From: CAVPRW01 sp046727435 [NCBI: bacterium]
Lineage (GTDB): Bacteria > Tectomicrobia > Entotheonellia > J063
Assembly (NCBI GenBank): GCA_046727435.1
Contig: JBKPCR010000533.1
Coordinates: 1-32,819 of the forward strand
Direction: 5' to 3'
Length of the DNA: 32,819 bases
Positions 15,711 through 24,278 of the stretch are shown piece by piece (position 1 is the first letter of the stretch; the number at the start of each line of letters is the position of its first letter). The position numbers and the translations under genes are program-made. Below the pieces are notes generated by a model. That model was not told where the DNA came from and searched no databases. It saw nothing but the letters and a program-made list of their open reading frames with translations.

Positions 15711-15965
15711 TTATGATCGGACTACTTTGGTGGCCCACACAATCGAGCGAACTAGCTGGAACAGAAGGTATGGAGCGAGCACGAAAAGCCAGTCCCCCCA
15801 CTCGCGATATTTGAGGAGTCGCTTCTAGAGTCCCATGGCATCCCTGAACAACCCCACGCCGTGTTCAGGCAAGAGAACCGCCAGGAGAAACGGAACCAGA
15901 ACGAAGCCGACGATGAGCCCCCCAAGCAAATACAGCCACTCGCGCGCGAGTATTCTCTTTGCCAT
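15711..15965 (-). pseudogene. Small two-helix membrane protein with an in-frame TAG
   Basis: ATG 15965 (GAGGGA before it) reads MAKRILAREWLYLLGGLIVG with a first membrane helix to about residue 32. TAG occurs at codon 47 (15825-15827). The same frame then continues KRLLKYREWGDWLF and a second membrane helix VLAPYLLFQLVRSIVWAT, ending in TAA at 15711. The second half has no start codon before its helix, so it is not a separate gene. The two-helix design W-L-x-G then APYLLFQLVRSI resembles small inner membrane proteins of unknown function. A single base change of TGG or CAG would explain the stop. Confidence 0.6.
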
Positions 15966-15973
15966 TCTATCCC

Positions 15974-16300
15974 TCATCGACTTAGAACAAACTCAGTTGC
16001 GCGCCTTGGATACGCGAATCCAGAACACCTAACAGTTGGGCATAGAGCGCACAGCGGGGGTATAACGTCGAGCGTGGCTTCGCCAGAGCGTATGATGGTC
16101 CCGCCCAAGGCTCTCGCCGTCTCGTCCAGCGTGGCATCTTTCCACCATCGCTCACACCGGCAGACCACCGCGCCAGATTCGATGAGGAACCATCGCACCG
16201 CTTCGTCTTTTTCTTCCTCGGTGTGTTCACGCCGATGCTTTTGGGCGTACCGGCGTATCGAATGCCAAGCAAATCGTTCGCGTAGACATCGACGCTTCAT
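15974..16300 (-). CDS. Hypothetical basic/Cys-containing protein
   Basis: A 108-residue protein: basic N-terminal part (MKRRCLRERF), a helix rich in charged residues (HRREHTEEEKDEAVRWFL), and cysteines at VCRC and CALCPTVRC. ATG 16300 follows GGAGGGG (CGGAGGGGACC). It lies 8 bases before the membrane protein gene. Nothing recognised. Confidence 0.55.
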   Translation of the reverse strand: MKRRCLRERFAWHSIRRYAQKHRREHTEEEKDEAVRWFLIESGAVVCRCERWWKDATLDETARALGGTIIRSGEATLDVIPPLCALCPTVRCSGFAYPRRATEFVLSR

Positions 16301-16322
16301 GGTCCCCTCCGAATCTGACCTA

Positions 16323-16415
16323 TTAGGCTGCTGACTTCGCCCATTGCTTGCGAGCCGACACGAGCCAGTAGAGAAAGCTTCGCAGCACACTGATCAGGCC
16401 GCGGCGTCTAGGCAT
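16323..16415 (-). CDS. 30-residue LRSFLYWL-type small protein
   Basis: ATG 16415 lies inside the last codons of the previous gene (ATGCCTAG overlap). The product MPRRRGLISVLRSFLYWLVS, then ARKQWAKSAA, ends in TAA. The L-R-S-F-L-Y-W-L segment also begins larger small basic proteins of many bacteria (membrane-associated, unknown function), so this looks real, perhaps a truncated version. Confidence 0.5.
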   Translation of the reverse strand: MPRRRGLISVLRSFLYWLVSARKQWAKSAA

Positions 16416-16941
16416 CTGGGGCAACCCCGTTCGGTCGGTCATCGGCGAATGGGTCTTTGACGTCCCCCACGGCCCACAGCGGGATGTACCAGGTCCGCAC
16501 CTCGTCGCCGAAATCGATCAACGCATGGGTATGATCAACCTTGTGCCGGCGGCCGATATCTCCCGCTTTCGGTTGCAGCCGCTCGGCCGCCTTGCCAGGG
16601 TCAGTGATCGTGACAAATTCTCCAATCAGGGGTTCCACATGCGCCCGCCGGATCACGAGATCGAGCTCATGCTCGCGGGCAATGAGTTCTGTTTGCCGGC
16701 GGACAATCTTGTCCACTTGTCGCCTCAAGGCGCTCTGTTCAGCCCTCAGCTTCGCGCTCTCCGTCCTGGCCGCCTGAGCCGTCAGCGCGTCCATCGGTCC
16801 CGCGCGGAGCAGCGCGGCAGTGAACCGACGCTGATCCTCGGCCTCCACGAGTTCCTGGATTGCTCTGAATTGCTTCCCTGACAAGCGTTTTAAGCGTTCT
16901 GGTGCGATCAGTGGCGGCTTGGGTGTCCGTGCCTTCGACAT
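16408..16941 (-). CDS. Hypothetical protein with a coiled coil and C-terminal beta domain
   Basis: A 177-residue protein: basic N-terminal stretch, a long coiled coil (residues 30-90, EQSALRRQVDKIVRRQTELI), then a beta domain with FVTITDPGK, THALIDFGDEV and WYIPLWAV. ATG 16941 follows AAGGA. The stop is TAG. No family recognised. It could be a DNA- or nucleoid-associated structural protein of the element. Confidence 0.6.
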   Translation of the reverse strand: MSKARTPKPPLIAPERLKRLSGKQFRAIQELVEAEDQRRFTAALLRAGPMDALTAQAARTESAKLRAEQSALRRQVDKIVRRQTELIAREHELDLVIRRAHVEPLIGEFVTITDPGKAAERLQPKAGDIGRRHKVDHTHALIDFGDEVRTWYIPLWAVGDVKDPFADDRPNGVAPDA

Positions 16942-17057
16942 GGGAGAGTCCTTTCAGGTATAGTGTGAGCAGGATCACTGCCACGCTGGTGGTGATCTGA
17001 GAGGGTGGGCGCCGTCCGCGTGCTTGACGGCTGTGGATGGCGTTCCGCCCAACACTG

Positions 17058-17240
17058 CTAGTTGCCCTGTGGTGACGACGGCTGTAACAGGGCTTCTAGG
17101 ATTTCCGGCCGCACCAGCCAGCGGTGGCCAATCTTCACCGCAGGAATCTCTCCGTTCTTAATTTTGCGCACCACACTGTTTGCACGCATATGGAGCACGT
17201 CTGCGACCTGTGCCGTCGTCAACAGCTCTGTCGTCTGCAT
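17058..17240 (-). CDS. Excisionase-like helix-turn-helix protein
   Basis: A 60-residue winged helix protein of the MerR/excisionase DNA-binding class: TTAQVADVLHMRANSVVRKI, then NGEIPAVKIGHRWLVRPEIL. Such proteins bend DNA at attachment sites or regulate promoters. ATG 17240 is preferred; AGGAGGTGAG lies 10 bases before it, while a GTG at 17252 is too close. First gene of the leftward operon 17.2-14.35 kb. It may be the directionality factor of the element or a regulator; two more such proteins lie at 24.6-25.1 kb. Confidence 0.8.
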   Translation of the reverse strand: MQTTELLTTAQVADVLHMRANSVVRKIKNGEIPAVKIGHRWLVRPEILEALLQPSSPQGN

Positions 17241-17291
17241 ACGTATTCTCACCTCCTCTCATATGATTAGCATGACACAATGTAATATAGT

Positions 17292-17307
17292 ATAACCTAG
17301 CATAACC
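17292..17307 (+). promoter_or_regulatory. ATAACC direct repeats upstream of the HTH operon
   Basis: ATAACC at 17292-17297 and 17302-17307, 10 bases apart (one helical turn). On the minus strand this region contains TATACT, a possible -10 box for the HTH gene. Candidate autoregulatory operator. Confidence 0.35.
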
Positions 17308-17789
17308 TTGTCACGCGGTGTGGTGCCACTATCGCAGATATATTTTCGGGTGAGTCCAGCGGTGGGTGGACTGAATCCGACACCTACATGGCCGTCAGCT
17401 GTAGAGTGCTTACCACTTATCTCAGATGATCTCCATCGGTGCATAGCTGCTGATATTCTCTGCGCGTTTCATCCCTAAAATACTAGAGTGACAAACCTTT
17501 TCCTCCGCTCTATGCTCGCGCCTATTCACCCTCATATGGCCGCATTCTGTGCTGTCTTTACTCAGGAGCACACCAATGGTGCTTGCGATATCCTCATGGT
17601 CTCCTTGCCTCCCGCGTAGTCTCCTTGCCGCTTCCCGCTTTCTGGCACGGCCGCAACTCTTGACTCGCTGATCTCCCCTTCCCACGGGGAGGGACATCCC
17701 TTAGTTTACCCGCGGTTTCGTGGAGCTCCACAGCCGTTCCTTATCCAGCCGCGTGGCCATTGTCGCGCTACGTTCAGAGAGGAGCCATC
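17308..17789. other. Non-coding stretch between divergent units
   Basis: Lies between the leftward HTH operon and the rightward beta-helix gene. Open frames here are low-quality on both strands. An imperfect TCCCCTTCCCACGGGGAGGG hairpin near 17675-17694 may be a terminator or promoter-proximal structure. Confidence 0.4.
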
Positions 17790-19111
17790 ATGCAGAGCTC
17801 TTGGCGTCACCCCACGGGGGTGATCAGAAGGCACTCAGGAGTGCTTGGGCGAGGAGGCGTATTGCACAGTGGGTTACGCGTGGCGCTGCTCATAGGCGCC
17901 TTGGGGCTTGCTCGACCGCTGCCGGCGGCCGAGTTCTCGTGTCCGGCGGGTGATGTGGCCTGCCTCATCGATGCCATCACGCAGGCCAATACCAACGGCG
18001 AGGCGAACACCATCACCTTGGAGACGGGTACCTATACTCTAACGGCGGTCGATAACACGACTGACGGGCCGAATGGCCTGCCAGTGATTACCAGCACGCT
18101 GACCATCACTGGCCAGGGGGCGGAGACGACCCTCATCGAACGGGACGCCAGTGCCCCACTGTTCCGCCTCTTGGCCGTGGCGGCAACGGGCACCCTGAGA
18201 CTTCACAGGCTGACCCTCAGGGGCGGTCAGGTGACCCGCCTCCCCAGCGGGGGGGCATCGTCAATAGAGGTACGCTGGCCCTCCTCGACTGCATCTTGAC
18301 CGAAAACGACGCACAAATAGCGGGGGGCGGCCTCCACAATTTCGGAGGGACTGTGACTATTGCCCACACCACCTTCGACGGCAACTCTGCATCTGACGCT
18401 GGTGGCCTCTTCAATGATACAGGCGGCACGGCGACGATCACCAAGACCACGTTTCTCCGCAATTGCGGGGGAACCGGGGGTGGTCTCTGGAACCGTGGCG
18501 CGGAGTCCACGGTTAGCCTCACCGATACTACCATTGAAGAGAATGTGGGGGGTGGCGTGGGTGCCGGTATCGCCACCACCGGGACGGCGATCCTCATCAA
18601 TACCACCTTGGCCCGCAACAGGCAAAGAGCCTTGCAGGGCGGAGGCCTCAGCAACGCAAGCGGGACGGTCATTTTCATCAACAGTACAATAGCGGAAAAC
18701 ACCTCAGAGACCGGCATAGGGCTAGGGGAAGGAATCGCGAATGGCGGTCCCTTGGGCCCCCCGGGGACCGTGACCCTCACGAACACCATTTTGGCGCGCA
18801 ACAGCTTGAGTTTTGGCGGACGTGATTGTTCAGGCCCGGTCACCTCGCTCGGTAATAACCTGATCGGCGACCCGACGGGTTGCACCATTACCCTCCAGCC
18901 CACCGACCTCACCGGCGACCCCGGCTTAGACGCCTTCACCGATAACGGCACGCCAGGGAATGGCCATTTCCCGCTGCTGCCGGGCAGCCCGGCCATCAAT
19001 GCGGGCAACGACGCCTTCTGCCCGCCCACGGATCAACTGGGCGAGCCACGGATGGGGCCTTGTGACATCGGGGCCATTGAGTTCCAAGGAAAACACCATA
19101 AGCGGCACTGA
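17790..19111 (+). pseudogene. Exported parallel beta-helix protein, frameshifted at a G7 run
   Basis: Reads as one gene of 440 residues if one G is added to the run at 18249-18255, giving LPSGGGIVNRGTLALLDC across the break. N-terminal signal VALLIGALGLARPLPAAEF. Early CLIDAITQANTNGEANTITL is like the CSLREA-type start of beta-helix proteins. Then come repeated G-G-G-L-x-N and V-T-I-x-x-T-T-F-x-x-N units typical of right-handed beta-helices with choice-of-anchor-Q-like ends (LPGSPAINAGND, DIGAIEF). ATG 17790 follows AGAGAGGAG. Such proteins are exported and often surface-attached; ligand unknown. Likely cargo. Confidence 0.78.
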
Positions 19112-19696
19112 TGCGGCGGTCAGCGGCGGAAGTAACCGGACTGCGCCAGCACAGTTCAACTGGGCGGCGGGGGCCTTATTCTCCGACCAGTAGGCACTCG
19201 GCGCTCCCCAAGGGCCAGTGACCTCCATCTCTGCATCTAACCGACGAAGGGGCGTGTCTGGTTGCAGATGTGCCCCAGGAGCGCCGATCTCTGGCGTGGT
19301 GGCTATCTCCCCCCTTGGGGAGGGTGACAACGTGGCATGTGGTGTCACGCAGGCGGGTAGCTATGCACGAGGGTTGAGTTGCAGACACCACGGGTTCACT
19401 CTTCAGTCGGATACAATGCCGCGGTGTCGGTTTGCCCCTCGATGTCCAAGGAACCGCCCTCGCAACTGTCTGCTGTCTGGCATCGGCAGGTCGTGATGGG
19501 GAATCATGAGCTGTCCCTGGTCATCGAACGCGACGCCAACCGGTACATTGCGCACTCGCGGGGCAGGACTCGCCCGCTTCACTTTCCAGCTCATTGATTA
19601 CTCTACCTATCCTATTAGATTCAACGATGTCGCCAGGTGGCGCTGACGATTCTGCTGTTTCATGCGACGGATTCCTTGGTGGGTCAGTTCATGAGG
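19112..19696. other. Mostly non-coding stretch
   Basis: No recognised gene. One plus-strand frame at 19442-19597 reads MSKEPPSQLSAVWHRQVVMG and a short amphipathic rest (51 residues), but lacks a ribosome site and a known pattern. Confidence 0.4.
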
Positions 19697-20001
19697 TCAT
19701 GCCTCAAGTCGGCGCCTGGCGAAGCGCGCTTGCACCGCACGGTCCTGCGCCCGTTGCACGGCTTCGCCAAACGCCTGATATGCCTTGGTGCGTGGTCGTT
19801 GTGGATCCTCGCCACGCCCACGCGCCAGCCACTCGCACACGGTTTTAAGAGACACACCTGCCTCACCGCACGCCGCGGTCAAGGTGGCGCCGCGATGTAG
19901 TGCGATGCAGATGATCCCTGCACCGTAGCGTCCAGCTTCGTTGGTCGGCCTCGCGCGCGCACGCGTTTACTAGGGTGTGCAAATTCGGCAAATTCATCCA
20001 T
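19697..20001 (-). pseudogene. Small-terminase-like HTH protein, frameshifted
   Basis: ATG 20001 reads MDEFAEFAHPSKRVRARGRP-TKLDATVQ, then shifts frame near a GGG (19916-19918). One added G gives continuous GIICIALHRGATLTAACGEA, GVSLKTVCEWLARG and AYQAFGEAVQRAQ to a TGA at 19697 (101 residues). The G-R-P-T-K-L lead, A-L-x-x-G-A-T helix and S-x-x-T-V-x-x-W-L-x-R-G recognition helix are the pattern of phage small-terminase / homeodomain-like DNA-binding proteins. No large terminase is present. The start codon is inside a CATGGGGT repeat. Confidence 0.65.
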
Positions 20002-20062
20002 GGGGTCATGTGGCGTCCATGGGGTTACGTTGACACATGGGGTCTGTGCAAGCTCATGGGGT
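19999..20062 (+). repeat. Array of four CATGGGGT repeats
   Basis: CATGGGGT at 19999, 20018, 20036 and 20055, spaced 19, 18 and 19 bases. They fill the gap between two minus-strand genes, the first covering the downstream gene's ATG and the last touching the upstream gene's stop. Regular spacing suggests a binding array. Confidence 0.6.
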
Positions 20063-20610
20063 CAGTCGTCCGGCTCGCGGTACTCGTTCATGAGTTCGTG
20101 CATAATGGCTTGCACGCGCTTGCCTTGGTTATTGGTGAGGCTGTCTAGCATCTCCCCTGTGGTATCGCCGGCATATTTCTGCCGGAACTCTTCAGCCGCT
20201 TGCGATTCGGCCCGTTGCCGGATGAGGCGCACGGGATCTTGCTCATGAATCGCGTTCATGGTGCCATTGCCATACATCCTGATGGCCTTCAAGAGCTCCC
20301 AGCTCGCATCCTCATCCCCGGACTCAATCGCCCCCGCGATATTCTCGACGGCTTTCGCGAGCAGCGAGCGCAACCGTTCGCAGGCCGTGCCATACAGTTC
20401 CGCACGGCGGCGTTCCAAGGTCGCCATGAAGACCGGGTGTTCCCGCCGCCAGTGCCAGACCGTGCCACGATCCACCCCAACGGCATCTGCAACGGCCTGA
20501 TCGGTTTTGCCCACCAGCAATAATTCGAGCCCCGCAAGCTGTGCCGAACTGAGCGGCTTGGGCGTAAATGTGGCGTTTCGTGGAGTTTTGTGGTTCGTGC
20601 TAGCTTTCAT
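20062..20610 (-). CDS. Phage-type HTH protein (small-terminase / phBC6A51-like)
   Basis: A 182-residue protein with a homeodomain-like HTH: LSSAQLAGLELLLVGKTDQA-VADAVGVDRGTVWHWRREHP, then a long helix LERRRAELYGTACERLRSLL. This matches phage helix-turn-helix proteins that are often annotated as DNA-packaging or terminase small subunits. ATG 20610 overlaps the upstream stop (ATGA). The C-terminal part is helical and ends in ANDD-like acidic residues (EPDD). Without a large terminase it may instead regulate transcription or redirect helper packaging, as satellites do. Confidence 0.72.
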   Translation of the reverse strand: MKASTNHKTPRNATFTPKPLSSAQLAGLELLLVGKTDQAVADAVGVDRGTVWHWRREHPVFMATLERRRAELYGTACERLRSLLAKAVENIAGAIESGDEDASWELLKAIRMYGNGTMNAIHEQDPVRLIRQRAESQAAEEFRQKYAGDTTGEMLDSLTNNQGKRVQAIMHELMNEYREPDD

Positions 20611-20924
20611 GGTTGCTTCTGACCTCGACGATGCCGGACACATCGATCCATGCCGGGCGCCCGCCAGTTCCAGCACAGCCGCGTGCCGAGCCGCTTCGTG
20701 CAGCGACGGCCCTTCCGCGCGCGGCCGCCGAACCGGATCCCCATGTAGACGCAATGCATGTAGGCCAAGGTCGGGTGGCCTGCGTAGGGATGCCGCCGCA
20801 GGTACTTCTGGCGCCTGGCTATCTCACGGAGGAGGGCGATGACCTCAGGTTCACGGTTCAGCTGTTCCCACCACTTCTGATTTCGCCGGCGCTCCGACCG
20901 TTTTTCGCTTTCGAGTGTCGCCAT
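20607..20924 (-). CDS. Small protein with an HGG-type zinc motif
   Basis: A 105-residue basic protein. N-terminal helix (SEKRSERRRNQKWWEQLN). C-terminal C-x8-C-x10-C-x2-H (RRCTKRLGTRLC, DRCVRHRRG), the same layout as in short phage proteins with CxxxTRxGxxC...CxxH that precede terminase genes. It may bind zinc and DNA. Start ATG 20924. It overlaps the next gene by 4 bases. Confidence 0.65.
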   Translation of the reverse strand: MATLESEKRSERRRNQKWWEQLNREPEVIALLREIARRQKYLRRHPYAGHPTLAYMHCVYMGIRFGGRARKGRRCTKRLGTRLCWNWRAPGMDRCVRHRRGQKQP

Positions 20925-21081
20925 AGGGTGTCCGCCCTCTGCCCTTCCATGAGGTATCGACTCTGCCTGTGTTGCGTATGTCAGCCCGTCAGCCCACCAT
21001 TGGCCTGTCTTCAGACACGGTTGTCATACTGTTACCCCCCTTCATAAGACGTCTCTGGCAACGTTAATTTTTGTTAACTAG
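20925..21081. other. Short intergenic stretch
   Basis: No gene seen. The TTAATTTTTGTTAACTAGTTAC region (21064-21085) is AT-rich and may hold a promoter for the leftward genes. Confidence 0.35.
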
Positions 21082-21237
21082 TTACTGGGATGCTATGCCT
21101 CGCTTGCATGGGTCTCCCCACGCACGCGAATGTGCCTCTACAAATTCCGCAAATTCGACCTCTGCCTTGGTCAGCACCAGGACCGCCTTCGGTAAGGTGA
21201 CAATGTAGAGGCCGTCACGCACCGTGACGTCGATCAT
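21082..21237 (-). CDS. 51-residue hypothetical protein
   Basis: ATG 21237 has an excellent ribosome site (AGGAGG, 5 bases away). The product begins MIDVTVRDGLYIVTLPKAVL, then TKAEVEFAEFVEAHS, a beta hairpin followed by an amphipathic helix, and ends in TAA. The EFAEF segment recurs at the start of the small-terminase-like protein. No family known. Confidence 0.65.
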   Translation of the reverse strand: MIDVTVRDGLYIVTLPKAVLVLTKAEVEFAEFVEAHSRAWGDPCKRGIASQ

Positions 21238-21314
21238 CTAGACCTCCTAGTCCTCATTGACCGCCACCCCTCCCCCTTCCACCACCTCACGACTATACCA
21301 ATGCGTCTTTTGTG

Positions 21315-21541
21315 TACGACGAAAACGACACAACCCCAGTTTCCAGAGATATAATCATTATTCTCCATCAATTAGCAGTCATCACAGAGACGACAAAACG
21401 CGCGGTCACTGGACGACCAAACCTGCGATCCAGGGGGTTTGGTCGTACATCCCCCTAGTTTTGTCGTATCCGCAATGAGCGCGAAATAACCGTAATATCC
21501 ACTGCTTATGGTGATCATTGGGGTTTGGTCGTTTTGGTCGT
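21315..21541 (+). repeat. Right cluster of TACGAC(C/A)AAA repeats
   Basis: Six sites: 21315-21337 (double form), 21390-21399 (ACGACAAAAC), 21413-21423 (ACGACCAAACC), 21433-21447 (inverted, TACGACCAAACCCCC), 21457-21468 (inverted) and 21520-21541 (inverted double form). The last double copy matches the one at 8471 at nearly every base and encodes the C-terminal residues of the DUF3987 protein. Candidate origin iterons. Confidence 0.7.
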
Positions 21542-23122
21542 GCTATCCAAGAGTCGTATCACAGTACGGGGGCATCCACCTCTCGAGTCGGTGATCTTCT
21601 CCACCGTGATCCGTTGAGCCTGGATCAGGAGTGTGAGGGCTCGGTCGATCCAAGCACCCGGCATATTCCTCGCAAAGAGATCGCGTACGGCCGTCCGGTC
21701 GAGCTCCCCATGCTCCTGCAGAGCCGACAGCATCCGATCGGCCGTCGGATCACCTGTACTATCGCCGAAGATGTAGCGAGCGGAGGCTTCACAGTATCGC
21801 CACACAGCAAGACCTGCCTTGATGTGCGGCACTTCGATCAGTGAGACGCCATCGATAGCCGCATAGATCGCAGCCAAGCGCATCACCTGCACTTCCGCCC
21901 TGGCGGTGATTGCCCCGAAGAGTCCTGGTTGGCCTTCGGAAAGGTCATCATAGAACTCTGTCCACCAAGTTTCTGCCTCCACATCGCGCCGCATCTCACC
22001 AATGTTTTTCGCAGCATTGATGGCCTTCTGGAGTTCAATAATCAGTGGATTGAGGAGTGAATCTGGGACGCCGGTCGGGTTGGGGATCTTTTTCGAGCGG
22101 CGGGTCAAGGCCCAAAGGAACCTGTTGGCATAGCCGTTGGCCATCTCGGTGTCGTCGAGGTAGCGCAGGAGCTCAGCTTTGGTGATGTGGCCGATAATGC
22201 TAATATGGGCATTCGTGGCACGGATGGGGTTGTTCTTGGTGAGAGGGTTTAGGACGCCGGTGTCCCAAGCTTGGCGCAAAATTGGAGAGAGGATATTTCC
22301 CTCGCGACTCATCACCTTCAAGGCTTGTGAGAGTTCCTCTTCGACGAGCAGAAGCCTTTTATCGGAAACCTCTTCATCCACAAGAACCCGTTGATAGTCC
22401 ACGACGCGCCCCTTCTGTCGGACTGGTTGCTTCTCCCAGCGTTCATCGCGGACGGCATAGACGACGCCTTCGCCCGAGCTCAGTCCTGAGGTCACTCGAT
22501 CCTTTGCCCATCCTTCATCGATGGCGGCAAAGACATACCGAGGCGTTGACCAACTAGTCCCCTTGCGCCCCTTGGCGGTCAAGCCAACAAGTGCAGCGAA
22601 AAGACGAAACGGGTGCTTCGTATGCTCGACCAGGAAGTGTGCGTGTGACCCCACGACATTGCCAAAAGCTGTCAGGATATTCAGCAGCACCGCGACCGGA
22701 TCGGCTTCGGTATAGGGGTCAATCGCAAGGGTTAGCACTCCAGCGAGCCCGTGGAGGGCATTCGCATGCAGGCTTGGCCCCAGGTCCGTCATCGGGTCGG
22801 GCGCATCGTCACCTTCCTCGGTAGATGGGTCTGGCTGCCGCACAGCTTGTAAGATCCCATCCGTTAATGACGTCATCCGAGCCCGCCAATTAATGTGACC
22901 ATTTAGGCTTGAGGCTCCCCGATGAAAGTCGCGCTGTGCCCCTTGATCCAACAGATTGAAGCGGGCCCGGTGCAGCAGCTGCCCCTCATGGAGTGCCGCG
23001 AGTGTGACAAACAGCCGGCCGGACCGGTCCTGCTCCACGTCGATGGTTTCAAGGGACGTCTCATCAGGGAAATTGCAGCGGTACCCGCTGGGAATGGACT
23101 CCATAATTGGCTGGTCGGTCAC
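21515..23122 (-). CDS. DUF3987 domain replication protein (primase-helicase-like ATPase)
   Basis: A 535-residue protein. After a variable N-terminal part it has the DUF3987 core: NALHGLAGVLTLAIDPYTEA, LLNILTAFGNVVG, a Walker A-like GLTAKGRKGTS at residues 180-190, and RLLLVEEELSQALKVM, a Walker B-like segment near residue 275. Further helicase-like motifs include HISIIGHITKAELLRYLD and the arginine-containing NGYANRFLWALTRRSKK. The C-terminal region resembles a winged helix (LSALQEHGELDRTAVRDLF). Such proteins act with an AEP primase in element replication. GTG 23122 overlaps the primase stop (GTGA). The last residues, TTKTTKPQ, are encoded by a copy of the repeat family seen near both ends of the replication region. 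Confidence 0.85.
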   Translation of the reverse strand: MTDQPIMESIPSGYRCNFPDETSLETIDVEQDRSGRLFVTLAALHEGQLLHRARFNLLDQGAQRDFHRGASSLNGHINWRARMTSLTDGILQAVRQPDPSTEEGDDAPDPMTDLGPSLHANALHGLAGVLTLAIDPYTEADPVAVLLNILTAFGNVVGSHAHFLVEHTKHPFRLFAALVGLTAKGRKGTSWSTPRYVFAAIDEGWAKDRVTSGLSSGEGVVYAVRDERWEKQPVRQKGRVVDYQRVLVDEEVSDKRLLLVEEELSQALKVMSREGNILSPILRQAWDTGVLNPLTKNNPIRATNAHISIIGHITKAELLRYLDDTEMANGYANRFLWALTRRSKKIPNPTGVPDSLLNPLIIELQKAINAAKNIGEMRRDVEAETWWTEFYDDLSEGQPGLFGAITARAEVQVMRLAAIYAAIDGVSLIEVPHIKAGLAVWRYCEASARYIFGDSTGDPTADRMLSALQEHGELDRTAVRDLFARNMPGAWIDRALTLLIQAQRITVEKITDSRGGCPRTVIRLLDSTTKTTKPQ

Positions 23123-24278
23123 AGGGCCGCCTCCTTCCAGATCGGGGCAGGCACGCCATGCCAGTGGCTTCGCGGTCCTAACAATGGATCATAGGCAGGC
23201 GGACGATGACGTGTGAGCCCAATCGGGGCTTTCACCCCACAGCCTCCGGCAGGACATCCTTGATATCCCATGGCCTGAATGACAGCGCAGGTGTGTGGTC
23301 CAGTATCCTGCAGCCCATGGGCGATCTTGGCGTCAGTTTCTTGCCTGGTATAGCCAGGATAGGGCTCGGACAGTCGATGCACCGTGGCCGATCCATTGGC
23401 GCACCGAGATACATTGCTGACCATGGCGAACCATTCCGGCTCGCTGAGGGTTGGTGCGTCGTCTCGACAGTGACGGACGAAGGCACATCGGCTCAGTAGC
23501 ACGTCGACATCCCCTCCCGCCCCTGATTCCACATACCCTCTGGTGGGATGTTGCGAGGAGGTTTGCTCAATGGCTGCCGCGGTCTCTGCGCAAAGCTGCA
23601 CCAATCCTTGGCAGGGCGAGAGATCCTCGTCGGCCGGCCAGAAGATCCCCTTGCGGGGGTGGAGCGTGAGTGCGTCGAGGTCGGCATAGGACTTATGCAA
23701 GACCTCACGCATCGAGAGAGGGACTTTGTACCGCTGTGTATCGGTACGCTGGCGATTGGGTAAGCGCCACATCCGGCCTTTCCCACCGCTATAGACAGAC
23801 CGATCAAGGAGCGAGGTCACGCTCGGCGGGAAGAGTCGAGCAATCATGGCCTCATAGATGTGGGGAAGATGGGGATGCCCTGCCTCACAGCCAATCACGC
23901 TGGGGGGGTGGTCACATGGAAGCCACGGCCGCCCGAGAGCCAGACATGCAGCGCCTCGACTGCGCAGCCATACTCCAATTCGATGATCGAGAGACATCGA
24001 CGGAGTTCAGAGAGGGCATCAGCAGGATGATGACTGTCAAACTCGAAGTAGAGCGGGCCTTGATAGTGCGGCTCCCTCTCCGGACCGAATCGATAGGCGA
24101 GCACAGTCAGAAAATGTGCATGTCGCGGGAGCCGAGCCATGAGATTGGGGGCATCGGCAATGGCGTGCCATACGCCGGCTTTTGCCTCATGCTTCCAATG
24201 GCGGCGGTAGGCATCCACGGGGACATCATCACAGAAACGGCATGCAGTGCTTTCATGCGGGAGGCTGCGGTTACTCAT
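23119..24278 (-). pseudogene. Archaeo-eukaryotic-type (AEP) primase, frameshifted at a C7 run
   Basis: One gene of 386 residues if a base is added to the seven-G (plus-strand) run at 23902-23908. N-terminal CRFCDD, then catalytic motif I YFEFDS (E79, D81), motif II SGGRGFH (115-121), and after the shift DRSVYSGGKGRMWRLPNRQR with motif III-like arginines, and YKVPLSMREVL. This order is that of AEP primases paired with DUF3987 helicases. The C-terminal part has Cys residues (CSAFVRHC-like SRCAFVRHC, and GYQGCPAGGCG) that may bind metal. ATG 24278 has AGGAGGG 6 bases before it. It overlaps the SpoVG gene by 8 bases. It should make primers for element replication. Confidence 0.8.

Noticed and set aside
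16297-16410. Readthrough of the TAG at 16408 into an open frame that ends in an ATGA overlap with the next gene
   Set aside because: The overlapping frame from ATG 16415 encodes a recognisable LRSFLYWL small protein, so the TAG is a normal stop.
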